Positions 53,863 to 62,964 of a stretch of DNA of 64,000 nt are shown here, one piece after another. Under the pieces are notes generated by a model. That model did no database searches and was not told the DNA's origin. It saw nothing but the letters and a program-made list of their open reading frames with translations. Made by a program: the position numbers and the translations under genes. Positions within the stretch are counted from its first letter, which is position 1. The number at the start of each line of letters is the position of its first letter. Source of the stretch: Desulfovibrio piger (GTDB lineage Bacteria; Desulfobacterota; Desulfovibrionia; Desulfovibrionales; Desulfovibrionaceae); NCBI RefSeq assembly GCF_951793255.1, contig NZ_OX636706.1:1773001-1837000 (forward strand), read 5' to 3'.

Positions 53863-54882
53863 ATGATGAAAGGATGTGTGTGGCGGCATCCCTCCCGCTG
53901 GGGCGGGCTGCTGTTGTGGCTGTTGCTGCTGCCGCTGTGCTGTACGGCGGAGACGGCTGCCGGCGAACGTGGCGGCGAGCTCTCCGGGCTGTCCGCCGAG
54001 GACCGTATCAATCTGCTGTGCCTGCGTTCGGCCTACCCGCAGATCAGGGCGGTGGAATCCGGGCCTGACGGGATCTGGCTGCGCCTGGAAGGGGAGCGGC
54101 GGGTGCTCTATGCCTCGGCAGCGGAGCTGGCGGCCCATCCTTATGATGATGCGACCCTGCTGGACAGGGAACAGCGACTGGCCCGGCGTCTCGATCCCGC
54201 ACGCATGGATGTCTCGCTGCGTGCCAGCATGCACTTGCCCTATCTGCCGGACCCGGAACGGGCGGCCACGCCTCTGGGCTATTCGCCCGGCCGCTGGCGC
54301 AGTTATGCCTTTTTGAAGGCCCTGTACGGTGCGGATGCGGCCACGGTCCGCCGGGGCCTGGGCGTGACGTCCCTGCAGGGGCGCAAGGTGCGGATGAGCG
54401 GGGCCGCCGTGCGGGCGCTGGCCGCCGTGGACGGCCGCCTGCGCGAGGCCGTGCGGCAGCGGCCGGAGCTCAAGCCCTGGCTGGTCTCGGCCGGAGGCTT
54501 TTTGTGGCGCCCCATTGCCGGAGAGCAGCGCCTGAGCCCGCATTCCTTCGGTATCGCCATCGACCTGAGCCCGCAGCGGGCGCCGTACTGGCGCTGGGCC
54601 AGGATGGAACGCCATCCCCTGCAACAGTCCTACGACAGCGAGATCGTCCGGGCCTTCGAGGCCGAGGGCTTCATCTGGGGCGGCAAATGGCACGAATACG
54701 ATCTGATGCACTTCGAATACCGGCCCGAGATCATGGCCAAGGCCCGTGTGCTGCACCAGCTGGAGACGGCGGGCGGGAGCGGGCTCGAAGGTCTTCCCGG
54801 CGGGGCCGAGCGGGACGGCGGGACAGTCGCGTCCCCTCATGACCTGTCGGGAGTGGGGGCGGCAGAGGGGAGCAACGGCTGA
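53863..54882 (+). CDS. Secreted M15 family metallopeptidase (VanY-like)
   Basis: A 339-residue protein with an N-terminal hydrophobic signal (LLLWLLLLPLCCTAE, about 16-30). The zinc peptidase domain is C-terminal: SPHSFGIAIDLS (H227, D234) and GGKWHEYDLMHFEYRPE (H283) give the HxxxxxxD...H ligands of M15 D-Ala-D-Ala carboxypeptidases. It probably trims peptidoglycan peptides in the periplasm. The C-terminal tail of about 50 residues is low-complexity. ATG 53863 with GGAG upstream; the ATG-ATG start makes 53866 equally likely. Confidence 0.88.
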   Translation: MMKGCVWRHPSRWGGLLLWLLLLPLCCTAETAAGERGGELSGLSAEDRINLLCLRSAYPQIRAVESGPDGIWLRLEGERRVLYASAAELAAHPYDDATLLDREQRLARRLDPARMDVSLRASMHLPYLPDPERAATPLGYSPGRWRSYAFLKALYGADAATVRRGLGVTSLQGRKVRMSGAAVRALAAVDGRLREAVRQRPELKPWLVSAGGFLWRPIAGEQRLSPHSFGIAIDLSPQRAPYWRWARMERHPLQQSYDSEIVRAFEAEGFIWGGKWHEYDLMHFEYRPEIMAKARVLHQLETAGGSGLEGLPGGAERDGGTVASPHDLSGVGAAEGSNG

Positions 54883-54978
54883 GAGGCATCTGTCCCGACG
54901 GTCGTCCCTGGCGGGCAGCGAGCCGGGGCGGGGATGATGTGTCGTCGCGAACGTGTCGGGCAGGCAGAACCCGCAAAA

Positions 54979-55009
54979 AAAGGAGGGGTCCCGGTGGGGC
55001 CCCTCCTTT
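54979..55009 (-). terminator. Terminator of the phosphogluconolactonase gene
   Basis: AAAGGAGGGG pairs with CCCCTCCTTT around an 11-base loop; A run on the left gives the U tract for leftward transcripts. Confidence 0.85.
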
Positions 55010-55031
55010 GTCACTCGTATGGCAGGACGGC

Positions 55032-55781
55032 CTAGTCCTGACCGGTGGCCGCGGCCTCGTCCACGACCCAGATCAGGTCGCCCACGCTGGGGCGCACCAT
55101 CTGGGCAGGCAGGGTGGGCTCGGCCAGCAGATCCAGCACCTGGCCCAGCACCTGATGCTTTTCCTTGCCCGTGACCAGAAACATGCAGCAGCGGGAGTTG
55201 TTGATGACCGGCAGGGTCAGAGTCAGGCGGTCGGCCTTGCGTTCGGGCACATACTGGTCGATGACCAGACGCTTGCGCTCGGCCAGGGCCGGAGAGTTGG
55301 GGAAGATGGAACCGGTGTGGCCGTCATCGCCCATGCCCAGGATCATGAAGTCGAAGCGGGGCAGGTCGTTGGGACCGATATTGAAGTCCTGACGGATCTG
55401 CTGCTCGTATTTGACGGCGGCTTCCACAGGGTCGATGTCGCCGCGCATGCGGTAGAAGTGGGTGGCAGGCACATGGCTCAGCAGTTCGCGGCGGGCAAGG
55501 CCGTAGTTGCTGTCAGGATGGTCGGGACCCACGCAGCGTTCGTCCACCCAGAAAAAGTTCATCTTGTCCCAGGGCAGGCGGTCGGCCCAGTCACTGGCCG
55601 CCAGCAGACGGAACAGGGGGATGGGCGTCTGGCCGCCGGAAAGGGCGATGCGGAACACGCCGCGTTCGGCCACGGCTTCTTCACAGGCGGCGGCCAGGAT
55701 ATGGGCGGCGCGCTCGGCCATGGCGGCAGGATCTTTATGGATATGCACGGAAAGATGGATGGATCTGCTGCGCGCTTTCAT
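55032..55781 (-). CDS. pgl: 6-phosphogluconolactonase
   Basis: A 249-residue sugar-phosphate enzyme hydrolysing 6-phosphogluconolactone in the pentose phosphate pathway. Marks: IALSGGQTPIPLFRLLA, DKMNFFWVDERCVGPDHPDSN (the VDER.V....S.N block), FDFMILGMGDDGHTGSIFP and RLTLTLPVINN. Start 55781 is preceded by AAGGAG. The next gene rightward is a methyltransferase 212 bases away, so it is transcribed alone. Confidence 0.93.
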   Translation of the reverse strand: MKARSRSIHLSVHIHKDPAAMAERAAHILAAACEEAVAERGVFRIALSGGQTPIPLFRLLAASDWADRLPWDKMNFFWVDERCVGPDHPDSNYGLARRELLSHVPATHFYRMRGDIDPVEAAVKYEQQIRQDFNIGPNDLPRFDFMILGMGDDGHTGSIFPNSPALAERKRLVIDQYVPERKADRLTLTLPVINNSRCCMFLVTGKEKHQVLGQVLDLLAEPTLPAQMVRPSVGDLIWVVDEAAATGQD

Positions 55782-55993
55782 GATGATCTCCTTATTGTGG
55801 ACTGCGCAATAAAAACGGCGCGGCACAGGATACCGCCCGTGTTGCTGTCATTTCCTTCAGGACGTACCACCATAATGCAGGGCGGTGCCGGCGGCAAGCC
55901 CCCTGAGGCTTGTCTGCCGCTGCGGGCGGGAGAGGAATGCCGAAAATCCCCTGCGCTGTGGTCTCCGGGAACAGAAAAAATTTTTCCTGTGAT

Positions 55994-56749
55994 TCAGGGA
56001 TGCTGTTTTTGTGCCGGGGGCTGGCCGGTGGTACGCAGGGAGTCGTACTCCATGACGGGGCGGGCGGTATCCAGACGGGGGCGCAGACGCAGGGGCAGGG
56101 GGGTGCCCGTACGGCGGGGCGACATGTCCAGACGCAGGATGCACCAGGCCCCGAAGGGCAGGCGGGAAAGGGCCGCGGCATGGACGTGCGTCCCGTGATG
56201 CCAGCGGCAGGCGGGCCGCCAGAGGCAGCTTGCCGCGTGCAGTCGTCCCGGGCGGGCGGCCAGCAGGCGCCAGACGGTCCAGAAGGGCAGGCAGTGCCCG
56301 GGCCAGGCATGGCGACGCCCGTGCAGCCGCCAGGTCAGCCAGGGCAGGGAGGCGCTGTTCCAGAAGGTGAGGGCCAGACCGCAGGCCGCCACGCGGCAGG
56401 CCTCGCCCAAGGCCGCAGGCAGGGCGGCGGGCGGCAGTTCGTCGGCCCGCAGCAGTACCCAGTCGAAACTGTTGTCGGCAAAGGGCAGCCAGTCCGGGGA
56501 CGCGGCTTCTATCTCCACGCCTTGCGGGGCCCTGCGCCGGGCCTGTTCCCGCAGGGCCGGAGAGGTCTCGCAGGCGCTCAGGTCAAAGCCGCTCTGCCAG
56601 AGCGGAGGCAGGACATGCCCCGCCCCGCAGCCGATGACCAGCAATTCTCTGCCCCGGCGCGGCCAGGGGGCCAGCATGGAGAGCAGCAGGGCTGTCCTTT
56701 CCGGCAGGGCGATGTGCTGATGGAACGGGCTGGGGGGCGGGAGGGGCAT
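55994..56749 (-). CDS. SAM-dependent methyltransferase (class I)
   Basis: A 251-residue protein. LLVIGCGAGHVLPPLW is the SAM motif I, then FDLSACETSP (acidic loop) and PFADNSFDWVLLRADELPP, the core of Methyltransf_11 proteins. The rest is Arg/Leu/Trp-rich, with poor conservation by eye and a basic tail. Substrate unknown. Start 56749 has AAGGAG five bases upstream. Leftward single gene between pgl and the metallophosphoesterase. Confidence 0.75.
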   Translation of the reverse strand: MPLPPPSPFHQHIALPERTALLLSMLAPWPRRGRELLVIGCGAGHVLPPLWQSGFDLSACETSPALREQARRRAPQGVEIEAASPDWLPFADNSFDWVLLRADELPPAALPAALGEACRVAACGLALTFWNSASLPWLTWRLHGRRHAWPGHCLPFWTVWRLLAARPGRLHAASCLWRPACRWHHGTHVHAAALSRLPFGAWCILRLDMSPRRTGTPLPLRLRPRLDTARPVMEYDSLRTTGQPPAQKQHP

Positions 56750-56909
56750 GCAGGCTCCTTGAAGGTGAGGGTTCTCTATCCTGCTAATGTAGGGCCTGCC
56801 GGAGCGGCAGGCAAGAGGGATGCGGGATGAAGTCCCGATGCTCCAGGGGATGTCCGGCCTGCGGGAGCGGGAAAAAAGGCGGGCAGACGGGCTCCGGGAG
56901 GGCGATGCG

Positions 56910-58031
56910 TCATCGCGGCGCGCGCAGGACCAGCAGCAGGATCTCGGAAGGCACGCCCAGGCGCAGGGGAAAACCGCCCCACAGGCCGCTGCCGGGGCCC
57001 ACATACAGGCGGGCGTCGTCCCGGGCATACCAGCCGCGCACGAAACCGCCGTTGAACAGGGCCACGCCCTGATCCAGCAGCAGGGCCAGCCCGCCGTGGG
57101 TATGGCCGGAAAGCTGCAGGTCGATTTCCGGGGCCGTCTCATGGAAGAGCTCCGGCTTGTGGGCCATGAGGATGCGCGGTCGCGGCGTCCCCTCCAGGGC
57201 CCTGTGCGGATCGGGACCGGGCAGGCCGAAGCGACCGGCCACATTGTCGGTGACACCGGCCACGGTCAGGTGGCTGCCCCGCACCGGCAGCACCACGGCC
57301 TCGTTCTCCAGCAGGGTGATGCCGTGAGCGCGCAGGACGGGCCGCCAGGCAGGCAGGTCGGAGTAATATTCATGGTTGCCCGGGCAGGCGAAGACGCCCA
57401 GCGGCGCCCGCAGGTCGGCCATGGGCGCGAAGTCCTCGCGCCGCAGGGCGGGGCTGCCGTCCATAAGGTCCCCCGTGAGCAGGATGATGTCCGGCCTGAG
57501 GGCATTGGTCCTGTCCACCACGGCCCGGGTCCACTCGGCGGGGAAGTTGCGGCTGATGTGCAGGTCCGTGAGCTGGGCCACGCGCAGGCCGTCCAGGGCG
57601 GGAGGCAGGCCGGGCAGGACGATCTCCTGCGTGCGGACATCGGGGACACGCAGTGCCGCGGGCACGGCCATGACGGTCATCACCAGGGCCACCAGCAGCA
57701 GGGCGGCCATCTGCCGGTTGCTGCCGGGCAGGGCCGGAAGGCCCGGACGCAGGCGGCGCGCCAGCCACCAGATGAGGCAGACGCCGTCCCGAAGCAGCGA
57801 GAGCAGGGCCAGCAGGAAGAAAAGCACATGCGGCACGCCCGTGCTGACCAGCACCCAGCGCGGCAGCTCGGGATTGAAGGTGCCGTAGAGCAGGGAAAAA
57901 ATGTGCAGGCGGAAGCCCACCAGCAGCACCAGCAGGGCCAGCAGCATCTTGAGCGGCCGCTTGCAGCGCAGGGGCAGCACGCAGCGGACCAGCATGTAGA
58001 CGCAAAGGATGGTCGTGACGATCTTGAGCAT
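56910..58031 (-). CDS. Membrane-anchored metallophosphoesterase
   Basis: A 373-residue protein. The first ~145 residues hold four hydrophobic segments. The catalytic calcineurin-like domain follows: AQLTDLHISRNF (D.H), LLTGDLMDGSP (GD), ACPGNHEYYSD (GNHE), ILMAHKPELF (H) and LSGHTHGGLALL (GHTH). This is the YaeI-like arrangement with two-metal phosphoesterase on the outer face. Possible role in lipid or nucleotide phosphate removal; substrate unknown. Start 58031 is weakly supported by its ribosome site. Confidence 0.85.
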   Translation of the reverse strand: MLKIVTTILCVYMLVRCVLPLRCKRPLKMLLALLVLLVGFRLHIFSLLYGTFNPELPRWVLVSTGVPHVLFFLLALLSLLRDGVCLIWWLARRLRPGLPALPGSNRQMAALLLVALVMTVMAVPAALRVPDVRTQEIVLPGLPPALDGLRVAQLTDLHISRNFPAEWTRAVVDRTNALRPDIILLTGDLMDGSPALRREDFAPMADLRAPLGVFACPGNHEYYSDLPAWRPVLRAHGITLLENEAVVLPVRGSHLTVAGVTDNVAGRFGLPGPDPHRALEGTPRPRILMAHKPELFHETAPEIDLQLSGHTHGGLALLLDQGVALFNGGFVRGWYARDDARLYVGPGSGLWGGFPLRLGVPSEILLLVLRAPR

Positions 58032-58107
58032 AGGCAGGGAGCGGAGGAAGGCGCGGCTCCGGGACAGGCGGCAGGAAGCCGGCCGGGGGAACGCAGGGAG
58101 CCGGATG

Positions 58108-58145
58108 GAAAAAGGAGGGGCATCCCTTTGCAGGACGCCCCTCCC
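58108..58145 (-). terminator. Terminator of ridA
   Basis: GGAGGGGC(A)TCC pairs with GGA(C)GCCCCTCC around a 7-base loop; the A run at 58109-58113 is the U tract for leftward transcripts. Confidence 0.8.
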
Positions 58146-58153
58146 GGACAGGC

Positions 58154-58534
58154 TTAGAGGGCGGCGATGGCTTCCACTTCCACCTGGGCGCCCAGAGGCA
58201 GGCTCTTGATGGCCACGCAGGAACGGGCGGGGAAGGGTTCGCAGAAGTATTTCTTGTAGACTTCGTTGACCTTGGGGAAGTCGTTCATGTCGGCGATGAA
58301 CACGGTGGTCTTGACCACGTTGGCGGTGGTCAGGCCCTGGGATTCCAGCAGGGCCACCACGTTCTTGCAGCACTGCTCGGCCTGGGCGCAGATGTCGCCT
58401 TCCACCAGCTTGCCGGTGGCGGGATCCAGCGGGATCTGGCCGGAGAGGAAGAAAATGTCGCCCACGCGGATGCCCTGGCTGTAGGGGCCCACGGCGGCAG
58501 GAGCGTTGGGGGTGCTGATGACGTCCTTGTTCAT
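58154..58534 (-). CDS. ridA: RidA family enamine/imine deaminase
   Basis: A 126-residue protein that hydrolyses reactive enamine/imine intermediates from PLP enzymes. APAAVGPYSQGIRVGDIFFL, GQIPLDPATGKLVEGDI and the C-terminal RSCVAIKSLPLGAQVEVEAI are the family blocks; Arg in ARSCVA is the catalytic residue. The start is preceded by AGGAG. Directly downstream of the amino-acid permease gene (24-base gap), a plausible functional pairing. Confidence 0.95.
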   Translation of the reverse strand: MNKDVISTPNAPAAVGPYSQGIRVGDIFFLSGQIPLDPATGKLVEGDICAQAEQCCKNVVALLESQGLTTANVVKTTVFIADMNDFPKVNEVYKKYFCEPFPARSCVAIKSLPLGAQVEVEAIAAL

Positions 58535-58558
58535 GAGGAACTCCTTGCGTATTGGCTG

Positions 58559-59785
58559 CTACTTGAAGACAGGCAGCAGGTTGAAGACATACAGGGTATG
58601 GCAGACGGCCACGATGATGCCGTAGACCAGCAGCAGGGGCACGGTGGTGGAACCGCCGGGCACGCGGTACAGGCTGGCCTGGAACTTGCGGCGGCTGGCG
58701 CGCAGCAGCAGGGCGGGCACGATGACCGACCAGATGGAGGCCGCCAGACCGGCCCAGCCGATGGCGGGCAGGAAGCCGTCGGGCCAGATGATGCCGCCGA
58801 TCATGGGCGGCACGAAGGTGATGAGCATGGTCTTGGTGCGGCCCAGGCGGCTGTTGTCGAAGCCGCACAGGTCGGCCATGTAGTCGAACAGGCCAAGGCC
58901 CGCGCCCAGGAAGGACGTGGCGATGGCGAACAGGGCAAAGGCCTCCAGCATCTTGAGGATGATGCCGCCCAGGCTGGTGCCGGAAGCGGCCACCAGATCG
59001 CCCACGTTGGTGATGTGCTTGAAGTCGTCACGCGGGATGATGCCGTCGGCGGCGGCGATCCAGACCACGTAGCAGAGCAGGGCGATGACCGTACCGATGC
59101 GCAGGCAGCTGTTGATGGTGCGGGCGTCCTTGCCCAGATATTTGATGAGGCTGGGCACCGAGGCGTGGAAGCAGAAGGAGGTCAGGTAGGTGGAGGCCGC
59201 GCCGAAGATGAAGATGAATTCGCCGCTCTGGCCGTCCAGGCCCAGCATGGAATCCAGGCGGGCCTGACCGATCATGCCGCCGATGGACAGCAGGAAGGTG
59301 ATGACCATGCCGCCCATGAGGATGGCGGACAGACGGTCCACAGCCTTGGAGCTCCACCAGACACAGGCCGTGAGCAGGATGGTGAAGATCAGGCTGGTGA
59401 GGACACGGGGCGGCGTGATGCCCCAGCTGGACTGCAGGGCATGCTGGACCACGGAGCCGCCGCTGCTGACGTAGGCATAGACCAGCGTGTAGAGCACGAA
59501 GGCCACGGAAAAGCCGTTGAGCACGCTCCAGAAGGAACCCAGCGTGTTCTGCACCAGGGTGTGCAGGCTGTCGCCGGGCTCGAACAGCAGGTTGACTTCA
59601 AGGATGGCCTGGCTGGCGCGCAGCATGCAGAACCAGGAAAGCAGCATGAGCACCATGGACCAGTTGAACCACATGCCGGCCGAGGTCATGGGCAGGGCCA
59701 GCATGCCCGCGCCGATGGCCGTACCGGCCACCATCATGGAACCGCCCAGAGTGCGTTGGAAACCCTCACCGAAAATGAACTTCAT
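58559..59785 (-). CDS. Aromatic amino-acid permease (HAAAP family)
   Basis: A 408-residue inner-membrane permease, about 11 hydrophobic segments. GGSMMVAGTAIGAGMLALPM is the TyrP/Mtr-type N-terminal motif. It should import tyrosine or tryptophan by proton symport; which one is not resolved. It overlaps the upstream sodium-bile-acid-type symporter by 4 bases (ATGA) and precedes ridA, so the three form a leftward operon. Confidence 0.9.
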   Translation of the reverse strand: MKFIFGEGFQRTLGGSMMVAGTAIGAGMLALPMTSAGMWFNWSMVLMLLSWFCMLRASQAILEVNLLFEPGDSLHTLVQNTLGSFWSVLNGFSVAFVLYTLVYAYVSSGGSVVQHALQSSWGITPPRVLTSLIFTILLTACVWWSSKAVDRLSAILMGGMVITFLLSIGGMIGQARLDSMLGLDGQSGEFIFIFGAASTYLTSFCFHASVPSLIKYLGKDARTINSCLRIGTVIALLCYVVWIAAADGIIPRDDFKHITNVGDLVAASGTSLGGIILKMLEAFALFAIATSFLGAGLGLFDYMADLCGFDNSRLGRTKTMLITFVPPMIGGIIWPDGFLPAIGWAGLAASIWSVIVPALLLRASRRKFQASLYRVPGGSTTVPLLLVYGIIVAVCHTLYVFNLLPVFK

Positions 59786-60738
59786 GAATCCTTCTCCCCG
59801 GAATCAGACGTTACGGGACGCGTTGCCCAGAAGTTGGAGAGCAGCGCGCCGGAAATGTTCTGCCAGACGCTGAACAGGGCGCCGGCAATGGCGGCGGCAG
59901 GCGTAAAGTGCGCCAGCGCCAGGGCTGTGGCCAGCCCGGAATTCTGTGTGCCTATCTCTATGGCCAGGGCGCGGCGGCGCGGCGGCGCAAAGCGCAGCCG
60001 GCAGGCGGCGAACCAGCCCACGGCCAGGCCAAGGAGGTTGTGGGCGATGACCGCCGCGAAGATGGCGGGCCCGGCCGAAAGGATGTTCTGCGCATTGACG
60101 GCGATGATGCCGGCGATGACCAGGGTGATGACCAGGGCCGAGGCCAGCGGCAGGAAGGGCATGAGCCTGTCCACCAGGCCGCGCTGGAAATGGTGCAGCA
60201 GCAGACCCAGCAGCACGGGCACCAGCACGATCTTGACGATGGACCAGAAAAGGCCGCCCATGTCCACCGGCACCCACACACCGCCCAGCAGCCAGGTCAG
60301 CGGCGGGGTCAGCAGCAGCGAGACCAGGGTGGCCGCTGCCGTCATGGCCACGGAAAAAGCCACGTCGCCGCGGGCGATGAAGGTCAGCACGTTGGAGGCA
60401 GTCCCGCCCGGGGCCGTGCCCACCAGGATCATGCCCATGGCCAGTTCCGGCGGCAGGGCGAACACATGGCACAGGGCAAAGGCCAGCAGCGGCATACAGC
60501 CGAACTGCACCACCAGTCCCAGCCCCAGATCGCGGGGATGCCGCAGCACATGGCTGAAGTCCTGCCAGTGCAGGGTCATGCCCATGCCCAGCATGATGAT
60601 GCCCAGCATGGCGGAAATATGCGGCGCCACCCAGGAAAAGATCCAGGGTTGCCACAGGGCCAGCGCCGAGAAGGCGATGATGATGACACCCATGAAGCGG
60701 GTCAGAACGACACTGAGCCTGCGCAGAACCGACAGCAT
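59782..60738 (-). CDS. Bile acid:sodium symporter family (BASS) transporter
   Basis: A 318-residue inner-membrane protein with about nine or ten hydrophobic segments. Family marks: MLGIIMLGMGMTLHWQDF, VGTAPGGTASNVLTF, and the core ALAIEIGTQNSGLATALA in the second half. BASS members move organic anions such as bile acids, pantoate or keto acids with Na+; the substrate here is unknown. Start 60738 has GGAGGAGG. First gene of a leftward operon with the permease and ridA. Confidence 0.9.
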   Translation of the reverse strand: MLSVLRRLSVVLTRFMGVIIIAFSALALWQPWIFSWVAPHISAMLGIIMLGMGMTLHWQDFSHVLRHPRDLGLGLVVQFGCMPLLAFALCHVFALPPELAMGMILVGTAPGGTASNVLTFIARGDVAFSVAMTAAATLVSLLLTPPLTWLLGGVWVPVDMGGLFWSIVKIVLVPVLLGLLLHHFQRGLVDRLMPFLPLASALVITLVIAGIIAVNAQNILSAGPAIFAAVIAHNLLGLAVGWFAACRLRFAPPRRRALAIEIGTQNSGLATALALAHFTPAAAIAGALFSVWQNISGALLSNFWATRPVTSDSGEKDS

Positions 60739-60914
60739 ACGGCCTCCTCCTTTGCGGACATGATGAACCATGCATCTTGGCAGACTCAGGGCGGCAAATC
60801 AAGCCGTTCATCCGGCCGCGGGAACAGACAAAATCCTCGGCCGGGGGCGTGGGCAAAGGGGCGTCGCTCACGCATCCCTGACGCCGGGCATGTTCCCGTG
60901 GCTGCGGCGCGTGC

Positions 60915-60943
60915 TTGAAATGTGGCGCAAGCCCGGCTAGACT
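60915..60943 (+). promoter_or_regulatory. Candidate promoter of ettA
   Basis: TTGAAA (60915-60920) and TAGACT (60938-60943) with a 17-base spacer, 46 bases before the ettA start. Near-consensus sigma-70 spacing, prediction by eye. Confidence 0.55.
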
Positions 60944-60989
60944 GTACGCCCTGCCGGCCCGGCCGGCACACATCACTTTTGAGGATACT

Positions 60990-62672
60990 ATGAGCAACGA
61001 ACCGGACAAGATCATTTATTCCATGATCCGCGTGTCCAAGCGCCACGGCCAGAAAGAAGTGCTGAAGGACATCTCCCTTTCGTACTTCTACGGGGCCAAG
61101 ATCGGCGTTTTGGGCCTCAACGGCGCGGGCAAGTCCAGCCTGCTGAAGATCCTGGCCGGTGTGGACGAAGCCTTTGACGGCAAGACCGTGCTGGCTCCCG
61201 GCTACACCATCGGCTACCTGGAACAGGAACCCCTGGCCGGGGAGACCCGTACCGTGCGCGAGGTGGTGGAAGAGGGTGTGAGCGAACTCATGGCCATCGC
61301 CAAGGAGTTCGAGGAAATCAATGCCCGTTTCGCCGAACCCATGGAACCTGAGGAGATGGACGCCCTCATCGAGCGTCAGGCCCAGGTGCAGGAACTGATG
61401 GACCACAAGGGCGTGTGGGATCTGGACGCCCGTCTGGAAATGGCCATGGACGCCCTGCGCTGCCCGCCGGCCGACATGACCGTGGACAAGATCTCCGGTG
61501 GCGAACGCCGCCGCGTGGCCCTGTGCCGCCTGCTGCTGCAGGCCCCGGACATCCTGCTGCTGGACGAACCCACCAACCATCTGGATGCCGAATCCGTGGC
61601 CTGGCTGGAGCGTTACCTCTCCACCTTCCCCGGTACGGTCATCGCCGTGACCCACGACCGCTACTTCCTGGACAACGTGGCCGGCTGGATCCTGGAACTG
61701 GACCGCGGCCGGGGCATCCCGTGGAAGGGCAACTACTCCTCCTGGCTGGAACAGAAGCAGAAGCGCCTGGCCAATGAGGAAAAGGCCGAAGCCGACCGCC
61801 AGAAGACCCTGGCCCGCGAACTGGAGTGGATCCGCATGTCGCCCAAGGGCCGCCACGCCAAGGGCAAGGCCCGCATCAACGCCTACGAGGCCATGCTCTC
61901 CCACGAAAGCGAGAAGCGCGCCCCGGATCTGGAGATCTACATTCCGCCAGGACCGCGTCTGGGCAAGAGCGTCATCGAGCTCACCGGCGTCAGCAAGAGC
62001 ATGGGCGACCGTGTGCTGATGGAAGATGTCAACGCCATCATCCCGGCCGGTGCCATCGTGGGCATCATCGGCCCCAACGGCGCGGGCAAGACCACGCTCT
62101 TCAAGATGCTGGTGGGGCAGGAACAGCCCGATACCGGCACCGTGAAGGTGGGCGATACCGTGCAGTTCGCCTATGTGGACCAGGGCCGCGAGTCCCTGGA
62201 ACCGGGCAAGAGCGTGTACGACATCATCAGCGAAGGCCACGACACCATCAAGCTGGGCAGCCGCGAAGTCAACGCCCGTGCCTACTGCACGCGCTTCAAC
62301 TTCCACGGTGCCGACCAGCAGAAGAAGGTGGACGTGCTTTCCGGTGGTGAGCGCAACCGTCTGCACCTGGCCCGGATGCTGAAATCCGGCGCCAACGTGC
62401 TGCTGCTCGACGAACCCACCAACGATATCGACGTCAACACCATGCGCGCCCTGGAAGACGCCCTGGACAACTTCGCCGGCTGCGTGCTGGTGGTGAGCCA
62501 CGACCGCTGGTTCCTGGACCGCATCGCCACGCACATCATGGCCTTCGAGGGCGACTCCAGCGTCATCTTCTTCGAGGGCAACTTCAGCGAATACGAGGAA
62601 GACCGCAAGAAGCGTCTGGGCAAGGAAGCGGAGACTCCGCACCGGCCCAAGTTCCGCAAGCTGACCCGCTGA
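60990..62672 (+). CDS. ettA: ABC-F translational throttle EttA
   Basis: A 560-residue ABC-F protein acting on the ribosome E site to gate translation under low energy. Two ATPase halves: Walker A GLNGAGKSSL with LSGGE-type signature ISGGERRRVALCRLL, Walker B LLLDEPTNHLDAESVAWLE; then GPNGAGKTTLFKML, LSGGERNRLHLARML and LLLDEPTNDIDVNT. No membrane segments. The linker arm RLANEEKAEADRQKTLAREL is typical, and WIRMSPKGRHAKGKARI is a strong EttA mark. Start 60990 has GAGGAT upstream. Confidence 0.96.
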   Translation: MSNEPDKIIYSMIRVSKRHGQKEVLKDISLSYFYGAKIGVLGLNGAGKSSLLKILAGVDEAFDGKTVLAPGYTIGYLEQEPLAGETRTVREVVEEGVSELMAIAKEFEEINARFAEPMEPEEMDALIERQAQVQELMDHKGVWDLDARLEMAMDALRCPPADMTVDKISGGERRRVALCRLLLQAPDILLLDEPTNHLDAESVAWLERYLSTFPGTVIAVTHDRYFLDNVAGWILELDRGRGIPWKGNYSSWLEQKQKRLANEEKAEADRQKTLARELEWIRMSPKGRHAKGKARINAYEAMLSHESEKRAPDLEIYIPPGPRLGKSVIELTGVSKSMGDRVLMEDVNAIIPAGAIVGIIGPNGAGKTTLFKMLVGQEQPDTGTVKVGDTVQFAYVDQGRESLEPGKSVYDIISEGHDTIKLGSREVNARAYCTRFNFHGADQQKKVDVLSGGERNRLHLARMLKSGANVLLLDEPTNDIDVNTMRALEDALDNFAGCVLVVSHDRWFLDRIATHIMAFEGDSSVIFFEGNFSEYEEDRKKRLGKEAETPHRPKFRKLTR

Positions 62673-62964
62673 TGTTCGCCGCGGCTGTCCCGTCGCTCCG
62701 TGCCCTTGCCGGCATGGGCGCGACGGGGCGGCCCGGCCCCGCCTTTCCTGCCTGGCCCGGGACGACCCGGCAGGCAGGGCTTTCCCGGAGGCACGGCATG
62801 GTGCCGTGTCCCCGTCCCGGCCGGGACGTCTTTCCCGGCTTTCCCCTACGCCTTCCTGTCCGGGGCGCCCGCCCCGGGATCCTTTTCCTCTTCCCGGCCT
62901 GGGCACAGGCCACCTGCCGGTTCCGGACAGGGCGGTATTACTGACCTGAAAAGTCAGGAACAGG
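62673..62964. other. Intergenic region, no gene seen
   Basis: About 290 very GC-rich bases between ettA and the DUF4139 gene. A short CTGAC/GTCAG inverted repeat lies just before the next start; no convincing terminator. Confidence 0.5.
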